From positions 60,878 to 124,877 of the forward strand of contig NZ_JALBFU010000003.1 in the NCBI RefSeq assembly GCF_022662575.1: a stretch of 64,000 bases of DNA, written 5' to 3'. Position 1 is the first letter of the stretch. Each line of letters starts with the position of its first letter. The DNA is from Luteimonas aquatica (lineage in GTDB: Bacteria; Pseudomonadota; Gammaproteobacteria; Xanthomonadales; Xanthomonadaceae). Positions 46,978-57,480 of this stretch are shown piece by piece. The notes under the pieces were generated by a model. It saw nothing but the letters and a program-made list of their open reading frames with translations. It was not told the DNA's origin and made no database searches. The translations under genes and the position numbers were made by a program.

Positions 46978-47493
46978 ATGCGCGTCCAACTCACCATTGC
47001 CCTGAGCGGCCTGCTGGCGATGCCGGCCTACTCGGCCGAATTCGATCTCAACATCGAGATCCCGCAGCTCAAGGTGGCCGAATACCACCGCCCCTACGTC
47101 GCGGTCTGGATCGAGGGCGCCGACCAGAAGGCGGCCGCGAACCTCGCGGTCTGGTACATGAGCAAGGACAGCAAGGAAGGCCACGGCACGAAGTGGCTGC
47201 CCGACCTGCGCCAGTGGTGGCGCAAGAGCGGGCGCACGCTCAAGGTGCCGGTGGACGGCGTCACCGGACCGACGCGCCCGGCCGGCAAGCATGCGCTGGG
47301 TTTCGACGGCAAGAGCCCGCAGTTGGCGCGGCTGCCCGCCGGCGAGTACACGCTGGTGGTGGAGGCGGTGCGCGAGGTCGGCGGCCGCGAGCTGCTGAAG
47401 ATCCCGTTCCGCTGGCCGGCCGCGGCGCCGCAGTCCGGCAAGGCGCAGGGCACGAGCGAACTGGGCGCGGTCGCGCTGTCGATCTCGCCCTGA
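46978..47493 (+). CDS. DUF2271 periplasmic protein, likely flavinylated
   Basis: Exported protein of 171 aa with signal peptide [21 protein letters not shown]. The DUF2271 domain is seen in [26 protein letters not shown] and [11 protein letters not shown] near residues 57-66. Residues 93-99 read DGVTGPT, close to the Dxx(S/T)GA(T/S) motif to which ApbE attaches FMN on a Thr, here Thr99. An ApbE gene lies two genes downstream. A periplasmic one-electron flavin carrier is therefore the inferred role. The ribosome site AGAGG lies at the end of the repeat array. Confidence 0.85.
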   Translation: MRVQLTIALSGLLAMPAYSAEFDLNIEIPQLKVAEYHRPYVAVWIEGADQKAAANLAVWYMSKDSKEGHGTKWLPDLRQWWRKSGRTLKVPVDGVTGPTRPAGKHALGFDGKSPQLARLPAGEYTLVVEAVREVGGRELLKIPFRWPAAAPQSGKAQGTSELGAVALSISP

Positions 47494-47549
47494 TTCCCCA
47501 TTCGATCCGATCCTTTTCCGGCCTCACGCGCCATCCAGCGGAGCACAAC

Positions 47550-48365
47550 ATGAAACGTTCCTCCCTTCTCGTCCCGATGCTCGCGGTCGCGGTTGCCGCC
47601 CTGCCGCTGTCCGCCTTCGCCCACAAGGCCTGGCTGATGCCCTCGCAGACGGTCATCGCCGGCCAGGATCCGTGGATCACGGTCGATGCCGCGGTATCCA
47701 ACGATCTGTTCTATTTCAACCACGTGCCGCTGCGCCTGGACAGCATCGTCATCAGCGCACCGGACGGCAGCCGCGTCCAGGCGCAGAATCCCGCCACCGG
47801 CAAGTACCGCAGCGTGTTCGACGTGCAGCTCACCCAGGCCGGTACCTACAAGATCGGCGTGGTCAACGACTACGCCATCGCCAGCTGGGACGAGAACGGC
47901 CAGCGCAAGCGCTGGCGCGGCACGCCACAGGCGCTGGCCGCCGAAGTGCCGAAGGACGCCAAGCAGCTGGAGATCGGCCAGTCGCTCAGCCGTGTGGAAA
48001 CCTTCGTCACCAACGGCTCGCCGAGCGAGACCGCGCTCAAGCCCAGCGGCGACGGCCTGGAATTGGTGCCGGTCACCCATCCCAACGACCTGTTCGCCGG
48101 GGAAGAGGCGAAGTTCCGCTTCCAGATCGACGGCAAGCCCGCCGCCGGGCTGGAGGTCGAGGTGATCCGCGGCGGCACGCGCTATCGCAACGCGCAGGAC
48201 GAGATCAAGCTGGTCACCGACGGCAACGGCGAGTTCACCGTGAAGTGGCCCGAGCCCGGCATGTACTGGCTCAACGCCAGCAGCGAGGACGCCAAGGTGA
48301 CCGTGCCGCAGGCCAAGCAGCGTCGCCTCGGCTATGTCGCGACGCTGGAAGTGCTGCCGCAGTAA
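47550..48365 (+). CDS. DUF4198 periplasmic protein
   Basis: Exported protein of 271 aa: signal peptide to about residue 24 (PLSAFA-HK), then the DUF4198 start [32 protein letters not shown] and a C-terminal Ig-like/carboxypeptidase-regulatory-like domain ([31 protein letters not shown]...YWLNAS). Family members lie in metal-uptake loci (nickel, iron) and may bind or present a metal chelate. GCGGAG precedes the ATG. It is part of the PepSY-DUF2271-ApbE operon. Confidence 0.87.
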   Translation: MKRSSLLVPMLAVAVAALPLSAFAHKAWLMPSQTVIAGQDPWITVDAAVSNDLFYFNHVPLRLDSIVISAPDGSRVQAQNPATGKYRSVFDVQLTQAGTYKIGVVNDYAIASWDENGQRKRWRGTPQALAAEVPKDAKQLEIGQSLSRVETFVTNGSPSETALKPSGDGLELVPVTHPNDLFAGEEAKFRFQIDGKPAAGLEVEVIRGGTRYRNAQDEIKLVTDGNGEFTVKWPEPGMYWLNASSEDAKVTVPQAKQRRLGYVATLEVLPQ

Positions 48366-48402
48366 GGCGCGGTTTCCGGTTCGCTGCAACGGCACGGCGG
48401 CA

Positions 48403-49377
48403 TTGAACGCTCCCGCAACCCCCGACCAGGCCGCCGTGCACGCGCTCTACGGCGAAACCATGGGCACGCGCTGGCGCGTGAACGCGGTGGCGCCGGCGCG
48501 CAGCGACCTGCATGCGCTGCACGGCGAGATCCAGGCCGAGCTGGACCGGCTGGTGGCGCAGATGAGCACCTGGGAAGCCGGTTCCGACATCTGCCGCTTC
48601 AACCGCGCGCCGGCCGGGACCTGGCAGGTGCTGCCGCCCGCCTTCTTCGCGGTGCTGCGCTGCGCGCTGGAGATCGCCGCCGCCAGCGACGGCGCCTACG
48701 ATCCGACCATCGGTCCGCTGGTGGGGCTGTGGGGGTTCGGCGCGAACGCCGCCGGCCAGCGCGTTCCGCATGCGCATGAGATCGACGATGCCCGCGCGCG
48801 CACCGGCTGGCGGCGCATCGCGCTGCGCGAGCAGGACGCCTGCGCGCTGCAGCCGGGCGATGCCTGGCTGGATCTTTCGGCGATCGCCAAGGGCTACGCG
48901 GTCGATGCGGTGGGCGCGCGGCTGCGCGAGCGCGGCATCGAGGCGGCGCTGGTGGAGGTAGGCGGCGAACTGCGCGGCTACGGCCGCAAGCCGGACGGTA
49001 GCGCGTGGCATGTGCTGGTGGAATCGGCGGAAGACCAGGACGACGACGAACCCTGCATCCTCGCGCTGGAAGACGGGCGCGCGGTGGCGACCTCCGGCGA
49101 CCGCTGGCACCGCTTCGAACGCGACGGCCGCCGCTACACGCACACCATCGACCCGCGCAGCGGGCGCGCCGTCGAGCATGCCGCAGCCGCCGTCACCGTC
49201 GTCGCCGACAGCGCGATGCGCGCCGACGCCTGGGCGACCGCGCTGACGGTGATGGGCGCCGAGGCCGGATACGCCTTCGCGGCCGAGCGCGGGCTGGCGG
49301 CGCGCTTCCTTGCCCGCCACGCGCAGGGGATCGTCGTCCGCGCCACGCCGGCCTTCCCCGCATCGATCGCGGCATGA
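48403..49377 (+). CDS. apbE: FAD:protein FMN transferase ApbE
   Basis: Flavin transferase of about 324 aa that links FMN covalently to Ser/Thr of target proteins. Motifs are GETMGTRWRV near the start, DLSAIAKGYAVDAVGARL, VEVGGELRGYG and THTIDPRSGRAVEHAAAAVTVVAD with the Mg/FAD-binding site near the C-terminus. No clear signal peptide is present if the TTG at 48403 is used. An ATG at 48334 overlaps the DUF4198 gene and adds an unrelated basic leader. Its location, cytoplasmic or exported by another start, is uncertain. Its stop overlaps the reductase ATG (ATGA). DUF2271 is the likely target. Confidence 0.88.
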   Translation: MNAPATPDQAAVHALYGETMGTRWRVNAVAPARSDLHALHGEIQAELDRLVAQMSTWEAGSDICRFNRAPAGTWQVLPPAFFAVLRCALEIAAASDGAYDPTIGPLVGLWGFGANAAGQRVPHAHEIDDARARTGWRRIALREQDACALQPGDAWLDLSAIAKGYAVDAVGARLRERGIEAALVEVGGELRGYGRKPDGSAWHVLVESAEDQDDDEPCILALEDGRAVATSGDRWHRFERDGRRYTHTIDPRSGRAVEHAAAAVTVVADSAMRADAWATALTVMGAEAGYAFAAERGLAARFLARHAQGIVVRATPAFPASIAA

Positions 49378-51014
49378 GACCCGCAAGCCGGCACAAGGCG
49401 GCCGCGCTGCCGCTGCTCGGGAACGCGGCCGTGCTGCTGGCGCTCGTGCTCGCGGCGCTGGCGCTGCTGCCGCTGCACGACGATGCCTGGTGGACCGGCC
49501 CGCCGCGCGGGCCGCGCTGGACGGCGGCGGCATTCGCCGTCGCCGGCTACGCCGTCCTCTGTCTCTGGCTGTGGCGGCGCACGCGCACGCGCGGGGCCGC
49601 CACCGCCTCCGGCGCGGAACTTCTGGTCGCCTGGGCCAGCCAGACCGGCTTCGCGCAGCAGATCGCGCAGCGCACCGCCGACGCCCTGGCCGAGGCCGGC
49701 GTCGCCGTGCAGCTGCGCGAACTGGCCGAGGTCGACGCGGCGATGCTGCGCGCGCACGGCCGCGCCCTGTTCGTGGCCAGCACGACCGGCGAAGGCGATC
49801 CGCCCGATCCGGCGCTGGCCTTCGTGCGCGACACGCTCGACGGCGACGCCGACCTGTCCGGGCTGCGCTATGCCGTGCTCGCGCTGGGCGACCGCGAATA
49901 CGCGCACTTCTGCGGCTTCGGCCATCGCATCGAGCGCTGGCTGCGCCATGCCGGCGCCGCGCCGCTGTTCGACCTGATCGAGGTCGACAACGGCGATCCT
50001 GGCGCCCTGCGCCATTGGCAGCACCATCTGGGCCTGCTCGCCGGCGCGCCGGAGCTTCCGGACTGGTCGCCGGCCGGCTATGCGAGCTGGCGGCTGCGCG
50101 AACGGCGGGAAGCCAATCCGGGGAGCGCCGGCGGCGCGGCCTACCACCTGGTGCTCCAGCCGCCGGCCAACGCGGCGGCGGACTGGCAGGCCGGCGACAT
50201 CGCCGAGATCGGTCCGCGCAACGCGCCGGCTGCGGTCGATGCCTGCCTGACGGCCTTCGGACTGCGGACCGGCGACGTCGTGACGCACGCGGGCGAACGC
50301 CTCGCGCTCGGCGAACTGCTGGCGCGCTCGCACCTGCCGGCGCCGACAGCTGCGCCGGCCCCGCCCCTGGACGCGCAGGCGCTGGCCGACACCCTGGCTC
50401 CGCTGCCGCATCGCGAATACTCGATCGCCTCCCTGCCGCAGGACGGCGGCGTGCACCTGCTGGTGCGCAGGATGCTGCGCGAGGACGGGCGCCCGGGACT
50501 CGGCAGCGGCTGGCTGTGCGATCACGCGCCGCTCGGCGGCGAGATCGCGCTGCGCATACGCGCCAACCGCAACTTCCATCCGCCGGCCCCGGAACGCCCG
50601 CTGATCCTGGTCGGCAACGGCACCGGCATCGCCGGGCTGCGCGCGCACCTGAAGGCGCGCGTGGCCGCCGGGGCGCGGCGCAACTGGCTGCTGTTCGGCG
50701 AGCGCAACGCCGGGCGCGACTTCTTCTACGGCGAGGAGATCCGCGCCTGGCAGGCCGGAGGATTCCTCGCCGCCCTCGACCTGGCCTTCTCGCGGGACGC
50801 GGACGCGCCGCCGCACAAGCGCTACGTGCAGCACCATCTGCGCGAGGCCGGCGAACGCCTGCGCGCCTGGATCGACGAGGGTGCCGCGGTCTATGTCTGC
50901 GGAAGCCTCGAAGGCATGGCGCCCGGCGTGGACGAGGTCATGCGCGAGGCGCTGGGCGAGGCCACGGTCGACGCGATGCTGATCGACGGCCGCTACCGCC
51001 GCGACGTGTACTGA
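49374..51014 (+). CDS. membrane-anchored flavodoxin/FAD/NADPH reductase (CysJ-like)
   Basis: Diflavin reductase of 546 aa. Two N-terminal helices (about 10-35 and 45-65) anchor it. A flavodoxin domain follows (about 80-225: ASQTGFAQQIAQ, STTGEGDPPDPAL, LGDREYAHFCGFG). An FAD domain has REYSIAS, an NADPH domain has VGNGTGIAGLRAHL, and YVCGSLEGM precedes the terminal RYRRDVY. The layout is that of sulfite reductase flavoprotein, but the location in an iron operon and the membrane anchor suggest it passes NADPH electrons through the membrane to the PepSY/DUF2271 partners for ferric reduction. The ATG at 49374 overlaps the apbE stop. Confidence 0.88.
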   Translation: MRPASRHKAAALPLLGNAAVLLALVLAALALLPLHDDAWWTGPPRGPRWTAAAFAVAGYAVLCLWLWRRTRTRGAATASGAELLVAWASQTGFAQQIAQRTADALAEAGVAVQLRELAEVDAAMLRAHGRALFVASTTGEGDPPDPALAFVRDTLDGDADLSGLRYAVLALGDREYAHFCGFGHRIERWLRHAGAAPLFDLIEVDNGDPGALRHWQHHLGLLAGAPELPDWSPAGYASWRLRERREANPGSAGGAAYHLVLQPPANAAADWQAGDIAEIGPRNAPAAVDACLTAFGLRTGDVVTHAGERLALGELLARSHLPAPTAAPAPPLDAQALADTLAPLPHREYSIASLPQDGGVHLLVRRMLREDGRPGLGSGWLCDHAPLGGEIALRIRANRNFHPPAPERPLILVGNGTGIAGLRAHLKARVAAGARRNWLLFGERNAGRDFFYGEEIRAWQAGGFLAALDLAFSRDADAPPHKRYVQHHLREAGERLRAWIDEGAAVYVCGSLEGMAPGVDEVMREALGEATVDAMLIDGRYRRDVY

Positions 51015-51044
51015 CGCGGGACGTCGCGGATCGACCGCGCCGCC

Positions 51045-51668
51045 TCACGCGGACGGCAAGGCCTCGCCCCGGACGATCCGGATCGCCAGCAGTTCGCCGC
51101 CGCCTTCGAGCAGGAATCGCGTGCGCGAGGATTCGGCAAGCAGGGCAGTGTCGCCGGCGCGCAGCGGCGGCAGCGCCGGCGCGGACTCGAAGCGGGCCTC
51201 GCCCGCGAGCAGGTGCAGCGCCCACGTCGTCTCCGGCTCGGCGAAGAAGACCATCGGCCCGACCAGCGGGCGGTGGTGCAGGTCCGCCGCGCAGGCGGCG
51301 CGTCGCCACATCAGGTTGAAGTCCCGGGTCGGCCCGTCGACGAGTTCGCCGACCACGCCACGCTCGCCGGCGAAGCGCAGCCGGCCGTGCGGCGGCGACA
51401 GCGCATGCAGTTCGCCCTCGTCGAAGCGCAGGCGCAGGCCGTTGCCGGCGAGCAGCACCAGTTCGCGGTCCACGCCCGGAAAGGCGGAGAACGCGGCATC
51501 CTGCTCGATCTCTGCGATCGACAGGCGCCAGTCCCAGCCTTCACCGTCCGCGGATGCCTGCGCATGGATCTCGCGCGTCCATCCCAGGCCGTTGCGCCAG
51601 CGCTCGCGGCGGTAGGCGGAGGCCGGAATCACGCGCGAGCCGCTCGAGGGCTGGTCGATGGTCGTCAT
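51045..51668 (-). CDS. HutD/Ves family cupin protein
   Basis: Protein of 207 aa with the HutD-type opening RERWRNGLGWTREI and the paired-cupin segments DWRLSIAEIEQDAAFSAFPGVDRELVLLAGNGLRL and DFNLMWRR. HutD accompanies histidine utilisation genes in some bacteria, and Ves is a cold- or stress-induced relative; no hut genes are here, so the role is unknown. The ATG at 51668 has a TACACT box shortly upstream. It converges on the reductase gene 30 bp away. Confidence 0.88.
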   Translation of the reverse strand: MTTIDQPSSGSRVIPASAYRRERWRNGLGWTREIHAQASADGEGWDWRLSIAEIEQDAAFSAFPGVDRELVLLAGNGLRLRFDEGELHALSPPHGRLRFAGERGVVGELVDGPTRDFNLMWRRAACAADLHHRPLVGPMVFFAEPETTWALHLLAGEARFESAPALPPLRAGDTALLAESSRTRFLLEGGGELLAIRIVRGEALPSA

Positions 51669-51712
51669 CGGCCCAGTGTACGCGGCGCCGGCATCCGGCG
51701 GCCCGCACACGC

Positions 51713-51761
51713 AGAAAAGAGCCGCCCGGCCGCACACGACCTTGTGCGCGACACGGGCGGC
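51713..51761 (-). terminator. intrinsic terminator upstream of HutD
   Basis: On the reverse strand GCCGCCCG and CGGGCGGC (51754-51761 and 51721-51728) pair, with an inner CGCACA/TGTGCG stem, and are followed by TCTTTTCT. It ends a leftward transcript that must start to the right, 268 bp or more from here. Confidence 0.75.
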
Positions 51762-52028
51762 GGTACGTCCCTGTTGGCAGTCCCTGCCATTCCATTTGAA
51801 GCTTCCCGCTTCCGCCAACCGCCCTGCTCGTCCTGGCATGGGCGGTAGCGACCGCCGGGATATCCGAGGCCGGCCCCCGTGGGACCGGTCCCGGACACGC
51901 CGAAGTTTTCGCCCCTTGCTCGAACTTCGGCCCCATCACAAGCACTCGCGTGCCTGAGGTGTCCTTGGCGATGCGCGACCTGGGTCACGCCCGCGATTGG
52001 TGATTCCCGTCTTCGACCTGCCTGCCCT
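51762..52028 (-). ncRNA. candidate structured RNA or long comEA 3' UTR
   Basis: The 267 bp between the comEA stop and the terminator hold no convincing gene. The reverse strand can form several local stems: GGCGGT/ACCGCC (51841-51856), the palindrome GGGACCGGTCCC (51881-51892) and CCGAAGTT/AACTTCGG (51900-51907 with 51923-51930). With the strong terminator at its end this could be a small RNA. It does not match the signature segments of RNase P RNA, tmRNA, 4.5S or 6S RNA that I looked for. No promoter was identified. Confidence 0.25.
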
Positions 52029-52373
52029 TCAACGCTTCGTGGCCATGCGCTGCGCCGGCTTGGCCGGCAGCGCCGCATGCACGGGCGAAGCGCCGACCAG
52101 GATGCGGTCGCGGTTCTTCTCCACCGTCTTCAGTCCGATCCCCTTGACCATCGCCAGCTGTTCCGGGCTGCGGAACGCGCCGTTCTGCTTGCGGTAGGCG
52201 ACGATCGCCTCGGCCTTGGTCGGCCCCACGTTCAGCAGGACGCGATCGAGTTCCGTGGCGTTGGCGGTATTGATGTTGACCTTGTCGGTCGCCAGCGCGG
52301 TTCCGGCCAGCAACAGCGACAGCAGCAGCGTGGTGAAGCGGATCTTGAGCAATCGGGTGTTGAAGAACGACAT
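52029..52373 (-). CDS. ComEA-family helix-hairpin-helix protein
   Basis: Exported DNA-binding protein of 114 aa: signal peptide MSFFNTRLLKIRFTTLLLSLLLAGTALA-T, then a (HhH)2 domain beginning VNINTANATELDRVLLNVGPTKAEAIVAYR and GIGLKTVEKNRDRI. Such short ComEA proteins bind incoming DNA in the periplasm during transformation; other HhH roles are possible. AAGGAGC precedes the ATG at 52373. A longer frame from 52457 has no signal peptide at its start and is disfavoured. Confidence 0.9.
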   Translation of the reverse strand: MSFFNTRLLKIRFTTLLLSLLLAGTALATDKVNINTANATELDRVLLNVGPTKAEAIVAYRKQNGAFRSPEQLAMVKGIGLKTVEKNRDRILVGASPVHAALPAKPAQRMATKR

Positions 52374-52508
52374 GGTGGTGCTCCTTGATTTGGTATGGGA
52401 TCCATCCCTGGCGGTTTCCTCCGCCAGTGGAGACAGTGTCCTCGACTCCATGGACACAGCGTATCGCCGCCCCGGCCATGCCGCAGCCGGGGGACGCCGC
52501 GTCTCGTT

Positions 52509-52538
52509 GTAGGGAAATTCCTACCCCGGCGGTAGAAT
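52509..52538 (+). promoter_or_regulatory. probable promoter of the M20 peptidase gene
   Basis: TAGAAT (52533-52538) lies 31 bp before the ATG. Just upstream GTAGGGAAATTCCTAC (52509-52524) is a near-perfect dyad around GGAAATTCC that could bind a regulator. No standard -35 is seen. Confidence 0.4.
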
Positions 52539-52569
52539 TGCGGCTTCTTCCCCCAGCGAGGTCATCCCC

Positions 52570-54093
<1,524 letters not shown>

Positions 54094-54188
54094 GCCCGCC
54101 TTGCCGACCGCCCCGGACGCGACGCCCGTCGCGGACCGGGGCGGGTCTGCTACAGTGCGGCCGCCATTCCACCTTGGAGCGCGTCGAA

Positions 54189-54425
54189 ATGTTAAACGGC
54201 TTCTTCGGCTACATCATCGGCGGTGCGGTCATCGGCATCCTGGCGCGGCTGTTCAAGCCCGGCGCCGACCCGATGGGCTGGATCATGACCATCCTGCTGG
54301 GCATCGCCGGCGCCGCGATCGCCGGCTACCTGTACGCGGGCCACGGCATCTGGACCTGGGCGGTCGCGATCCTGGCTTCCATCGCGCTGCTGTTCGTATT
54401 CGAGATGATCCGCAAGAAGCGCTGA
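54189..54425 (+). CDS. GlsB/YeaQ/YmgE family membrane protein
   Basis: Small stress-associated membrane protein of 78 aa with three helices and the family sequences YIIGGAVIGILARLFKPG and GWIMTILLGIAGAAIAGYL, ending in a basic tail (IRKKR). The function is unknown. GGAGCG lies upstream of the ATG at 54189, and a strong terminator follows. Confidence 0.92.
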   Translation: MLNGFFGYIIGGAVIGILARLFKPGADPMGWIMTILLGIAGAAIAGYLYAGHGIWTWAVAILASIALLFVFEMIRKKR

Positions 54426-54453
54426 CCGCGACGCCTGCGTCCGGCCACATCCC

Positions 54454-54486
54454 AAAAAGCCGCGCCTCAGCGCGGCTTTTTCTTTT
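54454..54486 (+). terminator. intrinsic terminator of the GlsB gene
   Basis: AAAAAGCCGCGC (54454-54465) pairs with GCGCGGCTTTTT (54470-54481), loop CTCA, and continues into TCTTTT. The A-rich left arm makes it potentially bidirectional. Confidence 0.9.
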
Positions 54487-54575
54487 GGCGGCGCCATTCT
54501 CGCGCTTCCCGCCGCGTGGCCGGCCCGGAATCGGCCTGGAATAAGATATCGCCGCCCCCTCTCGCGCGGATCGCC

Positions 54576-55477
54576 ATGCCCGACTATCGCTTCGTGACCG
54601 TGGACGTCTTCACCGAGCGGCGTTTCGGCGGCAATCCGCTGGCCGTGTTCACCGACGCCCGCGGCCTGACGGACGCGCAGATGCAATCGCTGGCGGCGGA
54701 GTCAACCTCAGCGAGACCACCTTCGTGCTGCCGCCGCAGGATCCGGCGCACACGGCGCGCGTGCGCATCTTCCATCGCACGGCGGAGATGCCCTTCGCCG
54801 GCCATCCGATGGTGGGCACCGGCTATGTGCTCGCGCGCGAGGGGCTGGCGCGGGGCGATGCCCTGTCGTTCGAGGTGCCGGCCGGCGTGGTGCGCGTCGA
54901 GATCGAGCGCGACGGCGACGGTGAGGTGCTCGGCAGCCGGATCGGCGCGCCGCGCCCGCTGGCCACCGGCGCCGAGTTTCCGGTCGAGACCATCGCCGCC
55001 TGCGCCGGCATCGCGGCCGCCGACATCCGCGTCGCGGCGCACCGTCCGATCCATGCCTCGGTGGGCACCTGGTACGTGATCGCGGAAGTCTCGCCCGAGG
55101 CCCTGTCGCGCGCGGCGCCCAGCCTGGAGGCGTTCCACCGGGTCTGCGTCGGGCGGCCCGAACTGGAGGGGCGCTTCTCGCTGCACCTGTACGCGCACGA
55201 AGGGGCCGACGACTCGCTCGTGCGACTGCGAGCGCGCATGTTCGCGCCCGAGGCCGGCACCATCGAGGACGCCGCCACCGGCAGCGCGAACACGGCGCTG
55301 GCCGCGCTGCTGCTCTCGCTGTCGGGCGAGCGCGCGCGCCGCTACGACGTGCTGCAGGGCGTGGAGATGGGCCGTCCCAGCCTGCTGCATGCCTCGGCGA
55401 CGCGCACGATCGACGGCATCCGCGCGGACGTCGCCGGCCGCTGCGTGCCGGTGCTGCGCGGCGAGGCGTTGCTGTAG
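54576..55477 (+). pseudogene. PhzF family gene with a single-base frameshift
   Basis: The frame from the ATG at 54576 reads a normal PhzF start ([24 protein letters not shown] to SLAAE) and then fails. The family sequence resumes in another frame: after GCGGCGGAG at 54693-54701, TCAACCTCAGCGAG reads as expected ([10 protein letters not shown]) only if one T is added. From 54725 to 55477 the rest of the protein is intact ([31 protein letters not shown]). This is either a recent one-base deletion near 54702 or a sequencing error. It would have been about 300 aa, with a paralogue at 21222. A TAAGAT box precedes the start. Confidence 0.85.
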
Positions 55478-55503
55478 CGCAGCGCCGCCTGGCCGCGGCG
55501 GCT

Positions 55504-57357
55504 TCAGTCCAGCAGCCGCGCGATCACCTGCCGCGCCAATTCCTCGGAGGAGTGCGACAGCGTATCGAGCGTCAGCTCCGGGGATTCCGGCGGCTCGTAG
55601 GGCGAATCGATGCCGGTGAAGTTCGGCAGCTCGCCGCGGCGCGCCTTGGCGTACAGGCCCTTGACGTCGCGCCGCTCGGCCTCGGCCAGCGGCGTGTCGA
55701 CAAAGACCTCGATGAAATCGCCCTCGGCGAACAGCGCGCGCGCGGACCCGCGCTCGGCGCGGAACGGCGAGATGAAGCTCACCAGCACGATCAGGCCCGC
55801 GTCGGTCATCAGCCTGGCGACCTCCGAGACGCGGCGCAGGTTTTCCACGCGGTCCTCGTCGGTGAAGCCGAGATCGCGGTTCAGGCCGTGGCGCACGTTG
55901 TCGCCGTCGAGCAGGTAGGTGTGCAAGCCGCGCGCCGCGAGCCCGGCCTCGACCAGGTTGGCGATGGTCGACTTGCCGGCGCCGGACAGTCCGGTGAACC
56001 AGACGCAGCGCGGCTGCTGTCCCTTCAGCGCGGCGCGCGCGCGCCGGTCGACGCTGAGCGCCTGCCAATGGATGTTGTCGGCGCGGCGCAGGCCGTGGCG
56101 GATCATCCCGCAGCCGACCGTGGCGAGGCTGGCCGGGTCGATCAGGATGAAGCCGCCCAGCGCCGGTTCCCGTGCGTAGGTGGCGAAGGCGATCGGCGCG
56201 TCCAGCGACAGCGTGATCTGGCCGATGTCGTTGAACTCCAGGCGCTTGGCGGCCAGAGGCTGCAGGCTCTGCGGCTCCAGCTTGTGCTTGATCTCGCTCA
56301 CGCGCGCGCCGACGCTGCGCGCGCCGAGCTTGAGCTGGTAGCGCCGGCCGGGCAGCAGCGCGGCCTGGTCGAACCACAGCACGTCGGCGGCGAACTGGTC
56401 GCTGGCCGACAGCGGCGCCTGCGCCGGCGCCAGCACGTCGCCGCGCCCGGCGTCGACGTCCTCGGCCAGCCGCACGGCCACCGCGTCGCCGGCACGCGCG
56501 GCCTGCGCCGGCGTGCCCGAACGCGCGAGCTCGGCGACCGTGGCGTTCGCGCCCGCCGGCTCCACGCGCAGCGCATCGCCCACGCGCAGCACGCCCGAGA
56601 CCAGGGTGCCGGCCAGCCAGCGCGCGCCGCCGTCGGCGCGCAGCACCGACTGCACGGGCAGGCGCGCCGGCAGCTGCTCGTCGCGGCGCTCGATGCGCAC
56701 GCCGTCGAGATGTTCGAGCAGCGTCGGCCCGGCGTACCAGGAAAAATTCGCCGAGCGCGTGGTCACGTTCTCGCCGGTGGCCGCGGCCAGCGGAATGGCG
56801 ACCACCGCCTCGATGCCCAGCTGCGCGGCATGGGCGCGATAGGCCTCGGCGATCGCCTCGAAGCGTTCGCGATCGTAGCCCTCGCGGTCGAGCTTGTTCA
56901 CCGCCAGCAGGACGTGGCGCACGCCGAACAGCGCGGCGATGGCCGTGTGCTGGAAGGTCTGCGGCAGCAGGCCCTTGCCGGCGTCGACCAGCACGATCGC
57001 CAGATCGGCGACCGACGCGCCGGTGGCCATGTTGCGGGTGTACTGCACGTGCCCGGGGCAGTCGGCGATCAGATAGCGGCGCCGCGCGGTGCGCAGATGC
57101 CGCCAGGCGACGTCGATGGTGATGCCCTGCTCGCGCTCGGCCTCCAGCCCGTCCAGCAGCAGGGCGTAGTCCAGCTCGCCGTTGCGCGTGCCGTGGCTGG
57201 CGCTGGCGCGCGCCAGCGCCGCCTGCTCGTCCTCGGACAGGCGGCCGGCCTCGGCCAGCAGGCGGCCGATCAGGGTGCTCTTGCCGTCGTCGACGCTGCC
57301 GCAGGCGACGATGCGCAGGAAGTCGGAATGCCCGGATTGTGCGGAGGTTGCCGTCAT
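55504..57357 (-). CDS. cysN: bifunctional sulfate adenylyltransferase subunit 1 / adenylylsulfate kinase
   Basis: CysN-CysC fusion of 617 aa. Residues ~1-420 are an EF-Tu-like GTPase ([21 protein letters not shown]) that drives ATP sulfurylase CysD. Residues ~440-617 are APS kinase with its own P-loop GLSGAGKST and the [15 protein letters not shown] and [12 protein letters not shown] segments. Together they make PAPS from sulfate. The ATG at 57357 is used; an upstream frame runs into the intergenic hairpin region. It is downstream of cysD in the same operon. Confidence 0.95.
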   Translation of the reverse strand: MTATSAQSGHSDFLRIVACGSVDDGKSTLIGRLLAEAGRLSEDEQAALARASASHGTRNGELDYALLLDGLEAEREQGITIDVAWRHLRTARRRYLIADCPGHVQYTRNMATGASVADLAIVLVDAGKGLLPQTFQHTAIAALFGVRHVLLAVNKLDREGYDRERFEAIAEAYRAHAAQLGIEAVVAIPLAAATGENVTTRSANFSWYAGPTLLEHLDGVRIERRDEQLPARLPVQSVLRADGGARWLAGTLVSGVLRVGDALRVEPAGANATVAELARSGTPAQAARAGDAVAVRLAEDVDAGRGDVLAPAQAPLSASDQFAADVLWFDQAALLPGRRYQLKLGARSVGARVSEIKHKLEPQSLQPLAAKRLEFNDIGQITLSLDAPIAFATYAREPALGGFILIDPASLATVGCGMIRHGLRRADNIHWQALSVDRRARAALKGQQPRCVWFTGLSGAGKSTIANLVEAGLAARGLHTYLLDGDNVRHGLNRDLGFTDEDRVENLRRVSEVARLMTDAGLIVLVSFISPFRAERGSARALFAEGDFIEVFVDTPLAEAERRDVKGLYAKARRGELPNFTGIDSPYEPPESPELTLDTLSHSSEELARQVIARLLD

Positions 57358-57445
57358 CGATCTCTTCGTGTGTTTGGATCCCTCTCCTGCAAGAGAGGTG
57401 GCGGCGAGGGCTCCGTTCACGAAAGGCCCTCACCCTCGCTCGCTT

Positions 57446-57471
57446 CCCCTTTCCCGCGCCCGGGAAAGGGG
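57446..57471. repeat. intercistronic palindrome between cysD and cysN
   Basis: An 11-bp perfect stem CCCCTTTCCCG (57446-57456) with 57461-57471, loop CGCC, lies in a 123-bp gap unusual for this gene pair. A weaker CCTCTC/GAGAGG stem lies nearby at about 57380-57396. It could alter the CysD:CysN expression ratio or mRNA decay. Confidence 0.6.
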
Positions 57472-57480
57472 ACATGAAGC

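Noticed and set aside
46527..46997. A 156-aa reverse-strand open frame made of 18-residue repeats ([18 protein letters not shown] type), and a forward frame of [18 protein letters not shown] repeats
   Set aside because: Both arise automatically because the 54-bp unit is a multiple of three and lacks stops. The forward frame is broken at the fifth copy, no ribosome site or promoter is seen for the reverse frame, and the units carry a hairpin core better explained as non-coding repeat.
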